DNA from: VRUE01 sp963715455
GTDB taxonomy: Bacteria > Actinomycetota > Thermoleophilia > Solirubrobacterales > 70-9
DNA: 64,000 nt
Direction: 5' to 3'
NCBI GenBank assembly: GCA_963715455.1
Contig: OY970245.1
Span: forward strand, 1,798,001-1,862,000
Shown: positions 42,708 through 56,360 of the stretch, in pieces
Layout: each line of letters begins with the position of its first letter
Numbering within the stretch: position 1 is the stretch's first letter
The notes under the pieces: generated by a model
What the model was told of the DNA's origin: nothing
The model's database searches: none
What the model saw: the letters and a program-made list of their open reading frames with translations, nothing else
Made by a program: the position numbers and the translations under genes

Positions 42708-42715
<8 letters not shown>
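41600..42715 (+). CDS. carA: Carbamoyl-phosphate synthase small chain
   Basis: 371 residues. N-terminal CarA domain (VTGEVVFNTAMTGYQESVTD) and C-terminal class I glutaminase with nucleophile Cys in FGICLGHQLLCRA and the His/Glu pair in VQYHPEAGPGPHD. It delivers ammonia from glutamine to CarB. Its end overlaps the carB start by 8 bases. Confidence 0.98.
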
Positions 42716-45814
<3,099 letters not shown>

Positions 45815-45818
<4 letters not shown>

Positions 45819-47611
45819 CCGCCCCCTTCGGGCGCCGCCTCTGCGAGGTCGCCGAGAGCAAGGCCTCGGGCGGCTATCACCTCTTCTCGTTGATTGACGA
45901 GCAGGGTCCCGAGCCCCAGCCCGGCCAGTTCTACATGCTCGCCACCGAGTCCCACTGGGACCAGCAGGACGGCCGCCCCTTCCTACCCCGCGCCCTCTCG
46001 GTGGCCGACATAGCCCCCGCGGCCAGCGGCATCCGCCTCGATTTCCTCATCGAGGGCATCGGGCCGGGGACCGACCGGCTCTGCGAGCTGGAGCCCGGTG
46101 AGCGGGTTTGGGTCAACGGGCCGCTGGGCAACAGCTTCTCCGCGCCGCGCGAGCTCTCGCCCCAAGCCGCTGGCGCGATCCTCGTCGGCGGCGGCATCGG
46201 CATCGCTCCGCTCGCCATCTGGCGCCGCGCCCTCGCGGCGCGCAACGTCCCCACCCGCGTCCTGCTCGGCTTCCGTGACGAGGCGCACTCCGGCGGCCTC
46301 GACGAGCTCTTCTCCTGCTGTGAGGTGCGCCTCGCCAGCGACGACGGCCACGCCGGCCACCACGGCTACGTCACCGACCTGCTGGCCAGCATGCTGAAAG
46401 GGGACGACGCAAGCTCGGCAGCGGTGTACGCCTGCGGACCACCACCGATGCTCGACACTGTGGCGAAGCTCTGCGCTGACGCGGGAGTTCCTTCCGAGCT
46501 TGCGATGGAGTCTCCAATGGCCTGCGGCTATGGAGCCTGTTTCGGCTGCGCTGTTCCCCGGCCGGGTGGTGGCTATCTCCGCCTCTGCGTAGACGGTCCA
46601 ATAGTTCGCCCCCTGCCGGGGGGTGGCGTCGCAGGGGGGACCACCCCCAAGGAAGCTTCAGCTACCGCAGGGGGTGGTGGGTCTCCTGCGGCGACAGGAC
46701 CCGTCGGCCTAACCACGACCGAGTTCTGTGGCATCGAGCTGGCTCATCCGGTGATCAACGCTTCTGGCACGTTCGATGCGATCGCGGCAGGTCGCGTCTA
46801 CGGAGAAGAGCTGTTTGAGCACTTCCCGTTCAGCGCGTTCGTCTCGAAGACGATCACGCCGGAGCCGCGCACGGGCAACGAGCCGCAGCGGATCTGGGAG
46901 ACGCCGACGGGGATGATCAACTCGATCGGGCTGCCGAATAAGGGGCTGGAGGGCTTCCTGACGGATGACCTGGCGCTTTTGGCTGAGCTTCCAGTGCCCC
47001 TGATCGTCTCGGTGATGGCCACCGGCCATGAGGAGTTCGCCCGGCTGGTCCGGGGCGTGGCGGAGCGCGACGAGGTGGCCGGGATCGAGCTCAATGTTTC
47101 CTGCCCCAACGTGCACTCCGGTCTGATCGTGGGAGAGCAGCCGGTAGAGACGGAGGCACTGCTAGAGCACCTACGACCCCTGACCGAAAAGCCGCTGATC
47201 GTCAAGCTGACGCCCAACGTCGCCAATCCCGCTGACGTTGCCGTTGCGGCCGAAGAGGGTGGGGCGGATGCGGTTTCGTTGATCAACACGCTGAAGGCCA
47301 GCGCCGTCGACCCGGCGACCGGACAGCCCGGCGTCGCGGCTGGGCACGGCGGGCTTTCGGGGCCTGCCGTGAGGCCGATTGCCATCGGCCAGCTGCGCGC
47401 AATAGCCGCGCTGGTGAACATTCCGATCGTCGGCATGGGAGGCATCTCGAACGGCGCCGATGCGCTCGAATTCATCGACGCCGGGGCGACGCTGGTCGCT
47501 GTGGGCACCGAGAGCTTTCGCGATCCGAGGGCCGGTCAGCGGGTTGCACGCGAGATTGCCGGAGCGTTTGAAGGTCGTCAGAGTGGCGCTCCCGCCCCGC
47601 CCGTTGGCTGA
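45815..47611 (+). CDS. pyrKD: Fused dihydroorotate dehydrogenase (PyrK electron-transfer part + PyrD type 1B)
   Basis: 598 residues. N-terminal PyrK (1-265): FAD/NAD reductase fold with GGGIGIAPLAIW, then the [2Fe-2S] cysteines in CGYGACFGCAVP and a later LCVDGP. C-terminal PyrD (about 300-598): VINASGTFDA, catalytic Cys in LNVSCPNVHSG, LIVKLTPNVANPADV, VPIVGMGGISNGADA. Normally these are two genes; here a 30-residue Gly/Pro/Ala linker, encoded by imperfect palindromes, joins them. It oxidises dihydroorotate with NAD. Confidence 0.93.
46609..46678. repeat. Interlaced inverted repeats at the pyrK-pyrD junction
   Basis: CCCCCTGC (46609-46616) pairs with GCAGGGGG (46667-46674), and ACCACCCCC (46640-46648) pairs with GGGGGTGGT (46670-46678), alternative hairpins that share an arm. 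The stretch encodes the low-complexity linker PGGGVAGGTTPKEASATAGG, foreign to both protein families. Confidence 0.7.
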
Positions 47612-47627
47612 ACCTCGACTCGAGGTT
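47611..47627. terminator. Hairpin just after pyrKD
   Basis: AACCTC-GACTC-GAGGTT begins at the last base of the pyrKD stop. It can terminate or protect the pyr transcript; there is no T-run. The mihF promoter follows 35 bases on. Confidence 0.45.
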
Positions 47628-47661
47628 GAGGTGAATTTGAGCGGAAATGGCCCAGATGGCC

Positions 47662-47689
47662 TTGCACGCCCGTGACCCGCGGCTATACT
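47662..47689 (+). promoter_or_regulatory. mihF promoter
   Basis: TTGCAC (47662-47667), 16-base spacer, TATACT (47684-47689). Transcription would begin near 47696, only a few bases before the mihF ATG, suggesting a leaderless or near-leaderless mRNA. Confidence 0.6.
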
Positions 47690-47699
47690 CGCCGCCCAG

Positions 47700-48032
47700 A
47701 TGGCCGCCCCAGTTAAGACCTCGTCCGCCGCGCCAGAGAGATCGCTCGACCAACGGATGGATGCGCTCAAACGCGCCAACGACATCCGCACCGCGCGCGC
47801 CAAGCTGAAGAAGGACCTTAAAGCTGGCAAAGCCAACATCCATACGCTACTGCTTGACCCACCGGACTACGTGCTCACCGCCAAGGTTTTCGACATGCTG
47901 CTCGCCGTACCCAAGTACGGCCGCGTGAAGACCAACCGGATTCTCAACCAGTGCAGGATCTCGCCCTCAAAGACGATCGGCGGGCTCTCCGAAAGGCAGC
48001 GCACCGAGTTGGTTTCCCTGCTCCGCAGGTAA
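47700..48032 (+). CDS. mihF: Actinobacterial integration host factor mIHF
   Basis: 110 residues. The family stretch RTARAKLKKDLKAGKANIHT, then AKVFDMLLAVPKYGRVKTNR and ILNQCRISPSKTIGGLSERQ, is unmistakable; it binds DNA through a helix-two-turn-helix and shapes the nucleoid. Position before gmk and rpoZ is the classic actinobacterial order, though pyrF, normally next to it, is missing here. A separate promoter lies just upstream. Confidence 0.96.
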   Translation: MAAPVKTSSAAPERSLDQRMDALKRANDIRTARAKLKKDLKAGKANIHTLLLDPPDYVLTAKVFDMLLAVPKYGRVKTNRILNQCRISPSKTIGGLSERQRTELVSLLRR

Positions 48033-48064
48033 CGACCGCCGCCTCGGTCAGTATCCCCGGCCGC

Positions 48065-48643
48065 ATGGCCAAGGTTTTCGTCATCACGGGCCCCTCGGGG
48101 GTCGGCAAGGGGACGCTGATCGCCAAGTTGCTCGAACGGGTACCGGACATCGAGCTCTCTGTCTCAGCAACGACGCGCCAACCGCGCCAGAGCGAGGTCG
48201 ACGGTCGCGACTATCACTTCCTCTCGACCGAGCAGTTCGAGCAACGCATCGACGCCGAAGACTTCCTCGAGTTCGCCACCTACAGCGGCAACTTCTACGG
48301 GACGTTGCGCTCCGAGGTGCGCAAGCGCCTCGACGAGGGCCACTCGGTGGTACTCGAGATCGAGGTTCAAGGCGCACGTCAGGTGCGGGCCGCGATGCGC
48401 GAGTCGGTTCAGGTCTTCATTGCTCCCCCCGACCCGGCCTCACTGAGGCGTCGGCTGGAGTCGCGCGGCACTGACACGCTGAAGGCGATCGATGCCCGCC
48501 TCGAGGTCGCCGAGCAGGAGATAGCCGCCCAGGGTGAGTTCGCCCACAAAGTCGTCAACGACGATCTGGAGCGCGCCGCCGGGGAGTTGGAGGAGATCGT
48601 GCGCGCCGAGCTCGGCCTATCACTAGACTCCGGCTCCGAATGA
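48065..48643 (+). CDS. gmk: Guanylate kinase
   Basis: 192 residues from ATG 48065 (a longer frame overlaps mihF and is rejected). P-loop GPSGVGKGTLIAKLL, GMP site SATTRQPRQSEVDGRDYHF, and LEIEVQGARQVR are intact. Phosphorylates GMP to GDP; GDP/GTP also feed the Rel system encoded upstream. The stop overlaps rpoZ by 4 bases. Confidence 0.97.
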   Translation: MAKVFVITGPSGVGKGTLIAKLLERVPDIELSVSATTRQPRQSEVDGRDYHFLSTEQFEQRIDAEDFLEFATYSGNFYGTLRSEVRKRLDEGHSVVLEIEVQGARQVRAAMRESVQVFIAPPDPASLRRRLESRGTDTLKAIDARLEVAEQEIAAQGEFAHKVVNDDLERAAGELEEIVRAELGLSLDSGSE

Positions 48644-48873
48644 TCAAGCCAAGAGTTGACAAGCTTCTCGATCACACCGACTCCCACTACGCGGCGGTCG
48701 TCGTCGCGGCCAAGCGGGCGCGGCAGATAAACAGCTACTTCCACAGCCTCGGCGAGGGCAGCTTTGGCGAGTATCCGCCGCCGATGGTCGATGTTCCGGG
48801 TGACCGCAACTACCTCTCGATCGCACTCGAAGAGGTCGCCCAGGGCAAGCTCAAATACGAGTACCGCGCCTAG
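48640..48873 (+). CDS. rpoZ: RNA polymerase omega subunit
   Basis: 77 residues. The conserved omega pattern KPRVDKLLDHTDSHYAAVVV, AAKRARQINSYF and YLSIALEEVAQGKLKYEY is clear. It helps assemble RNA polymerase and is part of a ppGpp site in some bacteria. The stop lies inside a strong hairpin (48864-48887). Confidence 0.95.
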   Translation: MIKPRVDKLLDHTDSHYAAVVVAAKRARQINSYFHSLGEGSFGEYPPPMVDVPGDRNYLSIALEEVAQGKLKYEYRA

Positions 48874-48887
48874 CTCGCTAGGCGCGG
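48864..48887. terminator. 10-bp hairpin overlapping the rpoZ stop
   Basis: CCGCGCCTAG (48864-48873) pairs perfectly with CTAGGCGCGG (48878-48887), loop CTCG. It contains the last codons and stop of rpoZ and lies just before coaBC. A terminator or processing hairpin without a T-run is likely. Confidence 0.6.
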
Positions 48888-48914
48888 ATCCGGCGTTGCC
48901 GGACGGAGGAAGCG

Positions 48915-50189
48915 ATGGCCAGAATCCTGCTTGGCGTCAGTGGAGGGATCGCCGCCTATAAGGCGCTTGAGCTGGCGCGCCTGGCGACCACAGCTGGCCA
49001 TGGCGTGCGGGTGCTGATGACCGAGACGGCGACGCGCTTCGTCGGCGCTGCCTCCTTCGAGGGCATCGTCGGGGCGCCGGTGCTGACCTCCGAGTTCGAG
49101 CGCGACCCGATGCGTGGCGCCTTCCCGGGCGAACCGGCTCCCGGCCATGATCCCATCGGCCACCTCGAGCTGGCCGCCAACTGCGACGCCTGTCTGGTCG
49201 CGCCCGCCTCGGCCAACACCGTGGCGAAGCTCGCCCACGGGGTGGCCGACTCGATGCTGACCACCTGTTTTCTCGCTTGTTCATCGCCCCGGCTCGTCGC
49301 CCCGGCGATGAACGACCGTATGTACGCCGACGCGGCGACCCAGGCGAACCTGGCGACGTTGCGCGATCGCGGCATCCGGGTGATTGAGCCCGAGCAGGGC
49401 GCTCTCGCCTCGCGCGGCGAGCACGGCAAAGGCAGGTTGCCCGACCCGGCGCAGTTGCTCGCCCTGCTCGAAGCCGAGCTGCCCACCGGCGCTCGGCCCT
49501 GGGACGGCCTGCGCGTGCTCGTCACCGCCGGCGGCACACGCGAGCCGATCGACTCGGTCCGCTTCCTCGGCAACCGCTCCAGCGGCCGCATGGGCATTGC
49601 TCTGGCCGCCGCCGCAGCGCGCCGCGGGGCAGACGTCACCCTGATTGCCGCCAACGTAGCCCTTCCCGAGCCCGCCGGGGTCCACCGCATTGATGTCGAG
49701 GATGGAGAGGAACTGGCCACCGCCTGCCAGGCGCAGTTTGCCGAGACCCACGTCCTCCTCATGGCAGCCGCCCCCGCCGATTTCCGCGCCGGCAATCCGG
49801 CGGAGGGCAAGCTGACCCGCGACGCCTCCCTCGACCTCCACCTGGAGCCCACCGAGGACATCCTCGCCGGTCTCACCGCCTCACGAACAGAGGGTCAGAC
49901 GGTCGTGGCCTTCGCTGCCGAAGCCGGCGAGAGCATCGACCGCGCCCGTGAGAAGCTGCAGCGCAAGAACGCTGACCTAATCGTCCTCAACGACATCTCG
50001 AACCCCCAAATCGGCTTCGAGAGCGAGGAAAACGCTGTAACCCTGATCGACTCAGCGAGCGCCATCCCCGTCCCACAAGCTTCCAAGGATGTCATCGCTG
50101 AGGCGATCCTGGACAAGGTGAGCTCGCTCCGTGAGGGGGAGCGGGAATCCCCTCGAACGGGCGGATACTCAAAGCGCCGGCCTAATTAG
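48915..50189 (+). CDS. coaBC: Bifunctional phosphopantothenoylcysteine synthetase/decarboxylase CoaBC
   Basis: 424 residues, two domains: decarboxylase (CoaC) LLGVSGGIAAYKALELAR with SANTVAKLAHGVADSML and APAMNDRM, and synthetase (CoaB) VTAGGTREPIDSVRFLGNRS, AAAPADFR and LVLND-type ending. Part of coenzyme A synthesis. ATG 48915 follows GGAGGA. The final 18 residues (GERESPRTGGYSKRRPN) are encoded by a palindrome and are not conserved. Confidence 0.96.
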   Translation: MARILLGVSGGIAAYKALELARLATTAGHGVRVLMTETATRFVGAASFEGIVGAPVLTSEFERDPMRGAFPGEPAPGHDPIGHLELAANCDACLVAPASANTVAKLAHGVADSMLTTCFLACSSPRLVAPAMNDRMYADAATQANLATLRDRGIRVIEPEQGALASRGEHGKGRLPDPAQLLALLEAELPTGARPWDGLRVLVTAGGTREPIDSVRFLGNRSSGRMGIALAAAAARRGADVTLIAANVALPEPAGVHRIDVEDGEELATACQAQFAETHVLLMAAAPADFRAGNPAEGKLTRDASLDLHLEPTEDILAGLTASRTEGQTVVAFAAEAGESIDRAREKLQRKNADLIVLNDISNPQIGFESEENAVTLIDSASAIPVPQASKDVIAEAILDKVSSLREGERESPRTGGYSKRRPN

Positions 50190-50227
50190 GCCGGCGCTTG
50201 TCCGGGCGAGGGGATTCCCGCTCCCCC
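50135..50227. repeat. 93-bp nested palindrome at the 3' end of coaBC
   Basis: An exact 21-bp inverted repeat (50135-50155 and 50207-50227; arm starts GGGGGAGCGGGAATCCCC) encloses a 28-bp perfect palindrome AAGCGCCGGCC-TAATTA-GGCCGGCGCTT (50172-50199) with the coaBC TAG inside it. A very strong terminator-like structure that also codes for the end of CoaBC. Confidence 0.9.
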
Positions 50228-50243
50228 GCCCCAATGGCCGGGC

Positions 50244-50249
50244 TATACT
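50244..50249 (+). promoter_or_regulatory. -10 box of the rimP-nusA operon
   Basis: TATACT in the context GGGCTATACTGAGCC, very like the mihF box. No good -35 box is seen 16-18 bases upstream, since that region is the palindrome arm. It lies 37 bases before the leader terminator. Confidence 0.45.
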
Positions 50250-50285
50250 GAGCCTTAAGCTTTTCCGCCTCACCCGATGTACCCG

Positions 50286-50309
50286 AAGTGGGCCTGGCCC
50301 ACTTTTTTT
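50286..50309 (+). terminator. Intrinsic terminator in the rimP-nusA leader
   Basis: AAGTGGG-CCTGG-CCCACTT followed by seven T (50303-50309), the best rho-independent terminator in the window. It lies between the -10 box and rimP rather than after a gene, so it probably acts as an attenuator of the nusA-infB operon. Confidence 0.8.
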
Positions 50310-50322
50310 ACGCCTTTCGCCA

Positions 50323-50562
50323 ATGCAAGACCTCCAGCAAGACATTCAGCAGCAGCTGCACGGGCTCGATTCCGAACTCGACTTGATCGCGCTTGAGCAG
50401 CCGAGCAAAGAAGCCCTGCGCCTCTTCATCGACCACCCGGGCGGTGTTGATTTGGCGCTCTGCGAGCGGGTGACGAAGCACCTCAACCATCTGAGGACCG
50501 ACTACTCGCTGGAGGTCTCTTCGCCCGGCCCCAGGTACCGCGACCGCAAGGAGAGCCAGTGA
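50323..50562 (+). CDS. rimP: Short RimP-like ribosome maturation factor (N-terminal domain only)
   Basis: 79 residues from ATG 50323. It matches only the N-terminal alpha/beta domain of RimP, ending just after the conserved LEVSSPG; normal RimP is about 150 residues and continues with RPL and an SH3-like domain. Position directly before nusA is right for rimP. The stop overlaps the nusA start. Either the C-terminal domain was lost or this is a diverged, shorter family form; whether it still helps 30S maturation is unknown. Confidence 0.75.
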   Translation: MQDLQQDIQQQLHGLDSELDLIALEQPSKEALRLFIDHPGGVDLALCERVTKHLNHLRTDYSLEVSSPGPRYRDRKESQ

Positions 50563-52102
50563 GCAAGGAGATCGTCGAAGCAGTCAAGGCGCTCGAGCAG
50601 GAGAAGGGAATCTCCGCCGACAAGCTGATGGACGCGCTCGAGGATGCGCTGCTCTCCGCCTACAAGAAGACCCCCGAAGCGGCCAAATACGCCCGCGTCG
50701 ACCTCGATCACGAGACCGGGGACTTTCGCGTCTTCGAACTGATCCTGCCGCCAGAGCTGGAGGAGAAGCTGCTCGCGGAGGCAGCCGAGGCCCAGGAGGC
50801 CGAAGAGCGAGAGATCGATCCCGAAACCGGGGAGTTGCGCGAGCCGGAAGATCCCGAGCTCGACCCCGAGATGATCGCGCCCTACGAGGACCAGATTTCC
50901 ACGCGGGATGTCACCCCCGATGACTTCGGCCGGATCGCCGCACAGACCGCAAAGCAGGTGATTCTGCAGCGCATCCGCGAGGCGGAACGGATGATGATGT
51001 TCGACGAGTACCAGGACCGGGTGGGTGAGCTGATCACGGGCATCATCCAGCAGTCCGACAAGCGCTACACGCTGGTTCAACTGCGCGAGCGGGTCGAGGC
51101 GCTGCTGCCCAAGTCCGAGCAGGTCTACAACGAGCGCTACGACCATGGCATGCGGGTCAAGGCGGTGATCACCGACGTCTCCGACTCGACCAAAGGCCCG
51201 GCGATCGTCGTCTCGCGGCGCAGTTCCGAGCTGATCAAGAAACTCTTTGAAATGGAGGTGCCGGAGATCGCCGACAAGCTGGTCGAGATCGTCGGCGTCG
51301 CCCGCGAGCCTGGTTACCGTTCGAAGATCGCGGTCATCTCCCACGCAGACGGCGTCGACCCGGTTGGCGCTTGCGTCGGGCCACGCGGTTCGCGCGTGCG
51401 CATGGTCGTCTCCGAGCTGCGCGGCGAGAAGATCGACATCATTCCGCACAACGACGAGCCGGCCCGCTTCGTCGCCAAGGCGCTTTCGCCAGCACGCGTG
51501 CGCGAGGTGATCGTCGACGACGAGGAGCGCCAGGCGACGGTGATCGTGCCCGACGACCAGCTTTCACTGGCGATTGGCCGCGACGGCCAGAATGCTCGCC
51601 TCGCCGCTCGCCTCACCGGCTGGCGGGTGGACATCAAGTCGGAGACCGAGTTCGCCGCCGAAGACCAGGAGGTCGAGTACGAGGGCGAAGAGCAGTTTGA
51701 CGGCCGCTGCATGGCGGTCTTGACCACCGGCCGCCGCTGCCCCAACGCGGCGATCGAGGGGTCGACCTACTGTGGCCTGCCCCAACACCAGGCTCTGAGC
51801 CGCTTCGAGACCAGCCAGATGGCCGTGCTTGCGCCGATCCCAGAGGCCGAGGTGGAGATCCTCGCCGATCCCGACGCCGATCAGGGGCAGGTGGACGAGA
51901 TCGTCGCTAAGGCCGAAGCCGAGTTCGTCGAGGAGGCTCCGGATGAGGGCTCGGCCGAGTTGGCCGCGGGTCCTGTCGCGGAGGAGGCGGATGAGGCGCA
52001 GGAAGAGGCGGGTTCGGTGGAGTCCGATTCCGCTGAGGCGCCGGAAGCTGAGCTGGATGACTCGGAGGCGGCGCCGGTGGTTGAGGAGGCAGAGCAGTCG
52101 TA

Positions 52103-52103
<1 letters not shown>
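50559..52103 (+). CDS. nusA: Transcription factor NusA with added C-terminal zinc-finger-like module and acidic tail
   Basis: 514 residues, GTG start. N-terminal domain carries an acidic insert (about 70-105), then S1 domain (RVKAVITDVSDSTKGPAIVV), KH domains (VGACVGPRGSRVRMVVSEL, LSLAIGRDGQNARLAARLTG). Beyond these, C384, C394, C405 and H410 in RCMAVLTTGRRCPNAAIEGS and YCGLPQH look like a small zinc module. A Glu/Ala-rich tail ends the protein. The usual ylxR gene is missing; infB follows with a 1-base overlap (TAGTG). Confidence 0.95.
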
Positions 52104-54361
<2,258 letters not shown>

Positions 54362-54362
54362 G

Positions 54363-54704
54363 ATGGCCACTCCTCGCATGCGCCGCATCAACGAGGTGCT
54401 TCGTGAGGTTGTCGGCGCCGCCATCGCCGAGCTGAGCGACCCCCGCATCGGCTTCGTAACCGTGACCTCGGTCGAGACCAGCCCAGATCTGCGCGCCGCC
54501 AAGGTGCACGTCAGCGTGCTCGGCTCCGAGGAGGAGCGCACCGAGACGATGGCCGGCCTCGCCTCCTCACACGGCGTGCTGCAGTCGAAGATCGCCGCTG
54601 AGACACGGATGAAGCGCACGCCTACGCTCAGCTTCCACTACGACGAGACCGTCGAGCAGGGAATGCGGATCTCGCAGTTGCTCGAGGAAGAAGAAGAGAG
54701 ATGA
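54363..54704 (+). CDS. rbfA: Ribosome-binding factor A
   Basis: 113 residues from ATG 54363, one base after infB. MRRINEVLREVVGAAIAELS, DPRIGFVTVTSVETSPDLRA, and RMKRTPTLSFHYDETVEQGM are characteristic KH-fold RbfA segments. Needed for late 16S rRNA maturation. Overlaps nrnA by 4 bases. Confidence 0.96.
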   Translation: MATPRMRRINEVLREVVGAAIAELSDPRIGFVTVTSVETSPDLRAAKVHVSVLGSEEERTETMAGLASSHGVLQSKIAAETRMKRTPTLSFHYDETVEQGMRISQLLEEEEER

Positions 54705-55708
54705 GCGAGGGGAGCGGCGTCGCGACGACGGCCGGGATCGAGCAGGTCGCCAGCGAGTTGCGCTCGCGCGAGCGCTTCCTGCTCACCGCCCACGAGGGGC
54801 CCGATGGTGATGCCCTGGGCTCGCTGCTCGGCATGCACCACTTGCTCAAACAACTGGGCAAGGACTCGCTGATGTTCATGGCGGCGAAGGAGTTCCCGCT
54901 GCCGATCGAGTATCGCTTCCTGCCTCTGGAGGAGGTCTTCCACGAGGCGCCGGCCGACATGGCCGATCGCACGGTGGTCTTCCTCGACTGCGGCAACATC
55001 GACCGCATGCCGGTCGATTTCCTCACTGACGGCGACAACTTCCGCGTCAACATCGACCACCACCACGACAACACGCTCTTCGGTGATCTCAACCTGGTTG
55101 ACACTGCAGCCTCGAGGACAGCGGAGATCGTCTATGAGCTGGCCAATGCGCTTGGCGCCAAGATCACGCCGGAGATGGCCTCGGCCCTCTACGTAGGCCT
55201 GGTCACCGACACGGGCAAGTTCATGTACGAGAACGCCAATGCCCACACCCACCGGGTCGCAGCTGAGCTGATCGACGCCGGGGTCGAGGTCGACGACACC
55301 TACCGCCGCCTCTATGAGCACGTTCCGATCGAGAAGCTGCGGCTGCTCTCGCGTGCTCTCGACGGAATCCAGCGTTTTTGCGGCGAGCGCCTCGTCGTCG
55401 CCTACATCACCGAGGCCGACTACGCAGCGAGCGGCGCCGGTGAGGAGATGACCGAGGGGATCATCGACCACCTGCGCTCGATCGAGGGGACCAAGGTGGC
55501 GGCCCTGGTCCGCGACCTGGGCGATCGGGGGCGCGCCGCGCGCAAGGTCAGCCTGCGCTCCAGCGGCGGCGAGATCGACGTCTCTGCGATGGCCCGCAAA
55601 CATGGGGGAGGGGGCCACAAGCGCGCCGCTGGGTTCTCCACCGACCTCGAACTCGAGCAGCTGGTCGGCTTCCTCTGCGACGAGGTCACGGCCCAGCTCG
55701 GAGCCTGA
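54701..55708 (+). CDS. nrnA: DHH-family nanoRNase / pAp phosphatase NrnA
   Basis: 335 residues. DHH motifs AHEGPDGDALGSLLGMHH, VFLDCGNIDRMP, NIDHHHDN, and GLVTDTGKFMYEN, plus DHHA1 motif KHGGGGHKRAAGFS. Degrades 2-5-mer RNAs and 3'-phosphoadenosine 5'-phosphate. The position between rbfA and truB is usual for actinobacteria. Confidence 0.93.
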   Translation: MSEGSGVATTAGIEQVASELRSRERFLLTAHEGPDGDALGSLLGMHHLLKQLGKDSLMFMAAKEFPLPIEYRFLPLEEVFHEAPADMADRTVVFLDCGNIDRMPVDFLTDGDNFRVNIDHHHDNTLFGDLNLVDTAASRTAEIVYELANALGAKITPEMASALYVGLVTDTGKFMYENANAHTHRVAAELIDAGVEVDDTYRRLYEHVPIEKLRLLSRALDGIQRFCGERLVVAYITEADYAASGAGEEMTEGIIDHLRSIEGTKVAALVRDLGDRGRAARKVSLRSSGGEIDVSAMARKHGGGGHKRAAGFSTDLELEQLVGFLCDEVTAQLGA

Positions 55709-55709
55709 G

Positions 55710-56360
55710 ATGGCGGTCGCTGGCGAGGGCTCGGTCCTGCTCTGCGACAAGCCGGCCGGAATCACTTCGCATGATCTGGTTATGCAGGTGCGCCGCGAGC
55801 ACGGCTGCAAGGCCGGCCACGCCGGCACGCTCGACCCCTTCGCCACCGGGCTACTGCTCGTCCTGCTCGGCAAGGCAACCCGTCTGCAGCGTTTCCTCAC
55901 GGGCCTGCCGAAGATTTATGTAGCCCAAGCACGGTTGGGCTGGCGCTCCAGCACCGGCGATCCTGACGGCGAGCTGAGCGAGACTGGCAACATCCCCACT
56001 GATCTGAGGTTGCCCACCGGTCGTGTGCGCCAGCGCGTGCCGATGACCTCGGCAGTGCGGGTCGGGGGCGAGCGCCTCTACCGCAAGGCCCACCGTGGTG
56101 AGACAGTGGAGACCCCCGAGCGCGAGGTCGAGATCTATCGCGCCGAGCTGATCAGCGGCAATGGGGAAAGTGCCGAGTACGAGATCGAGTGCTCCGCCGG
56201 CACTTACATCCGCACCTTGCTCGAGACGCTCGATGACGCCTACTGCGCTGAGCTGCGCCGCACGGCGATTGGCCCATTCCGAATTGAGGATGCGGGCCAG
56301 GAGCTGGGTCTGGATCAGGTTGCCGAGCTGGTTCCGGCCACCGCGGAGGCGCTGCGCTGA
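55710..56360 (+). CDS. truB: tRNA pseudouridine-55 synthase TruB
   Basis: 216 residues from ATG 55710; a longer frame from 55602 overlaps nrnA. Catalytic aspartate in GHAGTLDPFATGLLLVLLGK; N-terminal LLCDKPAGITSHDLV; and the PUA-less short end. It is shorter than E. coli TruB (314) but within the range of Gram-positive short forms. Converts U55 of tRNA. Overlaps ribF (TGATG). Confidence 0.96.
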   Translation: MAVAGEGSVLLCDKPAGITSHDLVMQVRREHGCKAGHAGTLDPFATGLLLVLLGKATRLQRFLTGLPKIYVAQARLGWRSSTGDPDGELSETGNIPTDLRLPTGRVRQRVPMTSAVRVGGERLYRKAHRGETVETPEREVEIYRAELISGNGESAEYEIECSAGTYIRTLLETLDDAYCAELRRTAIGPFRIEDAGQELGLDQVAELVPATAEALR

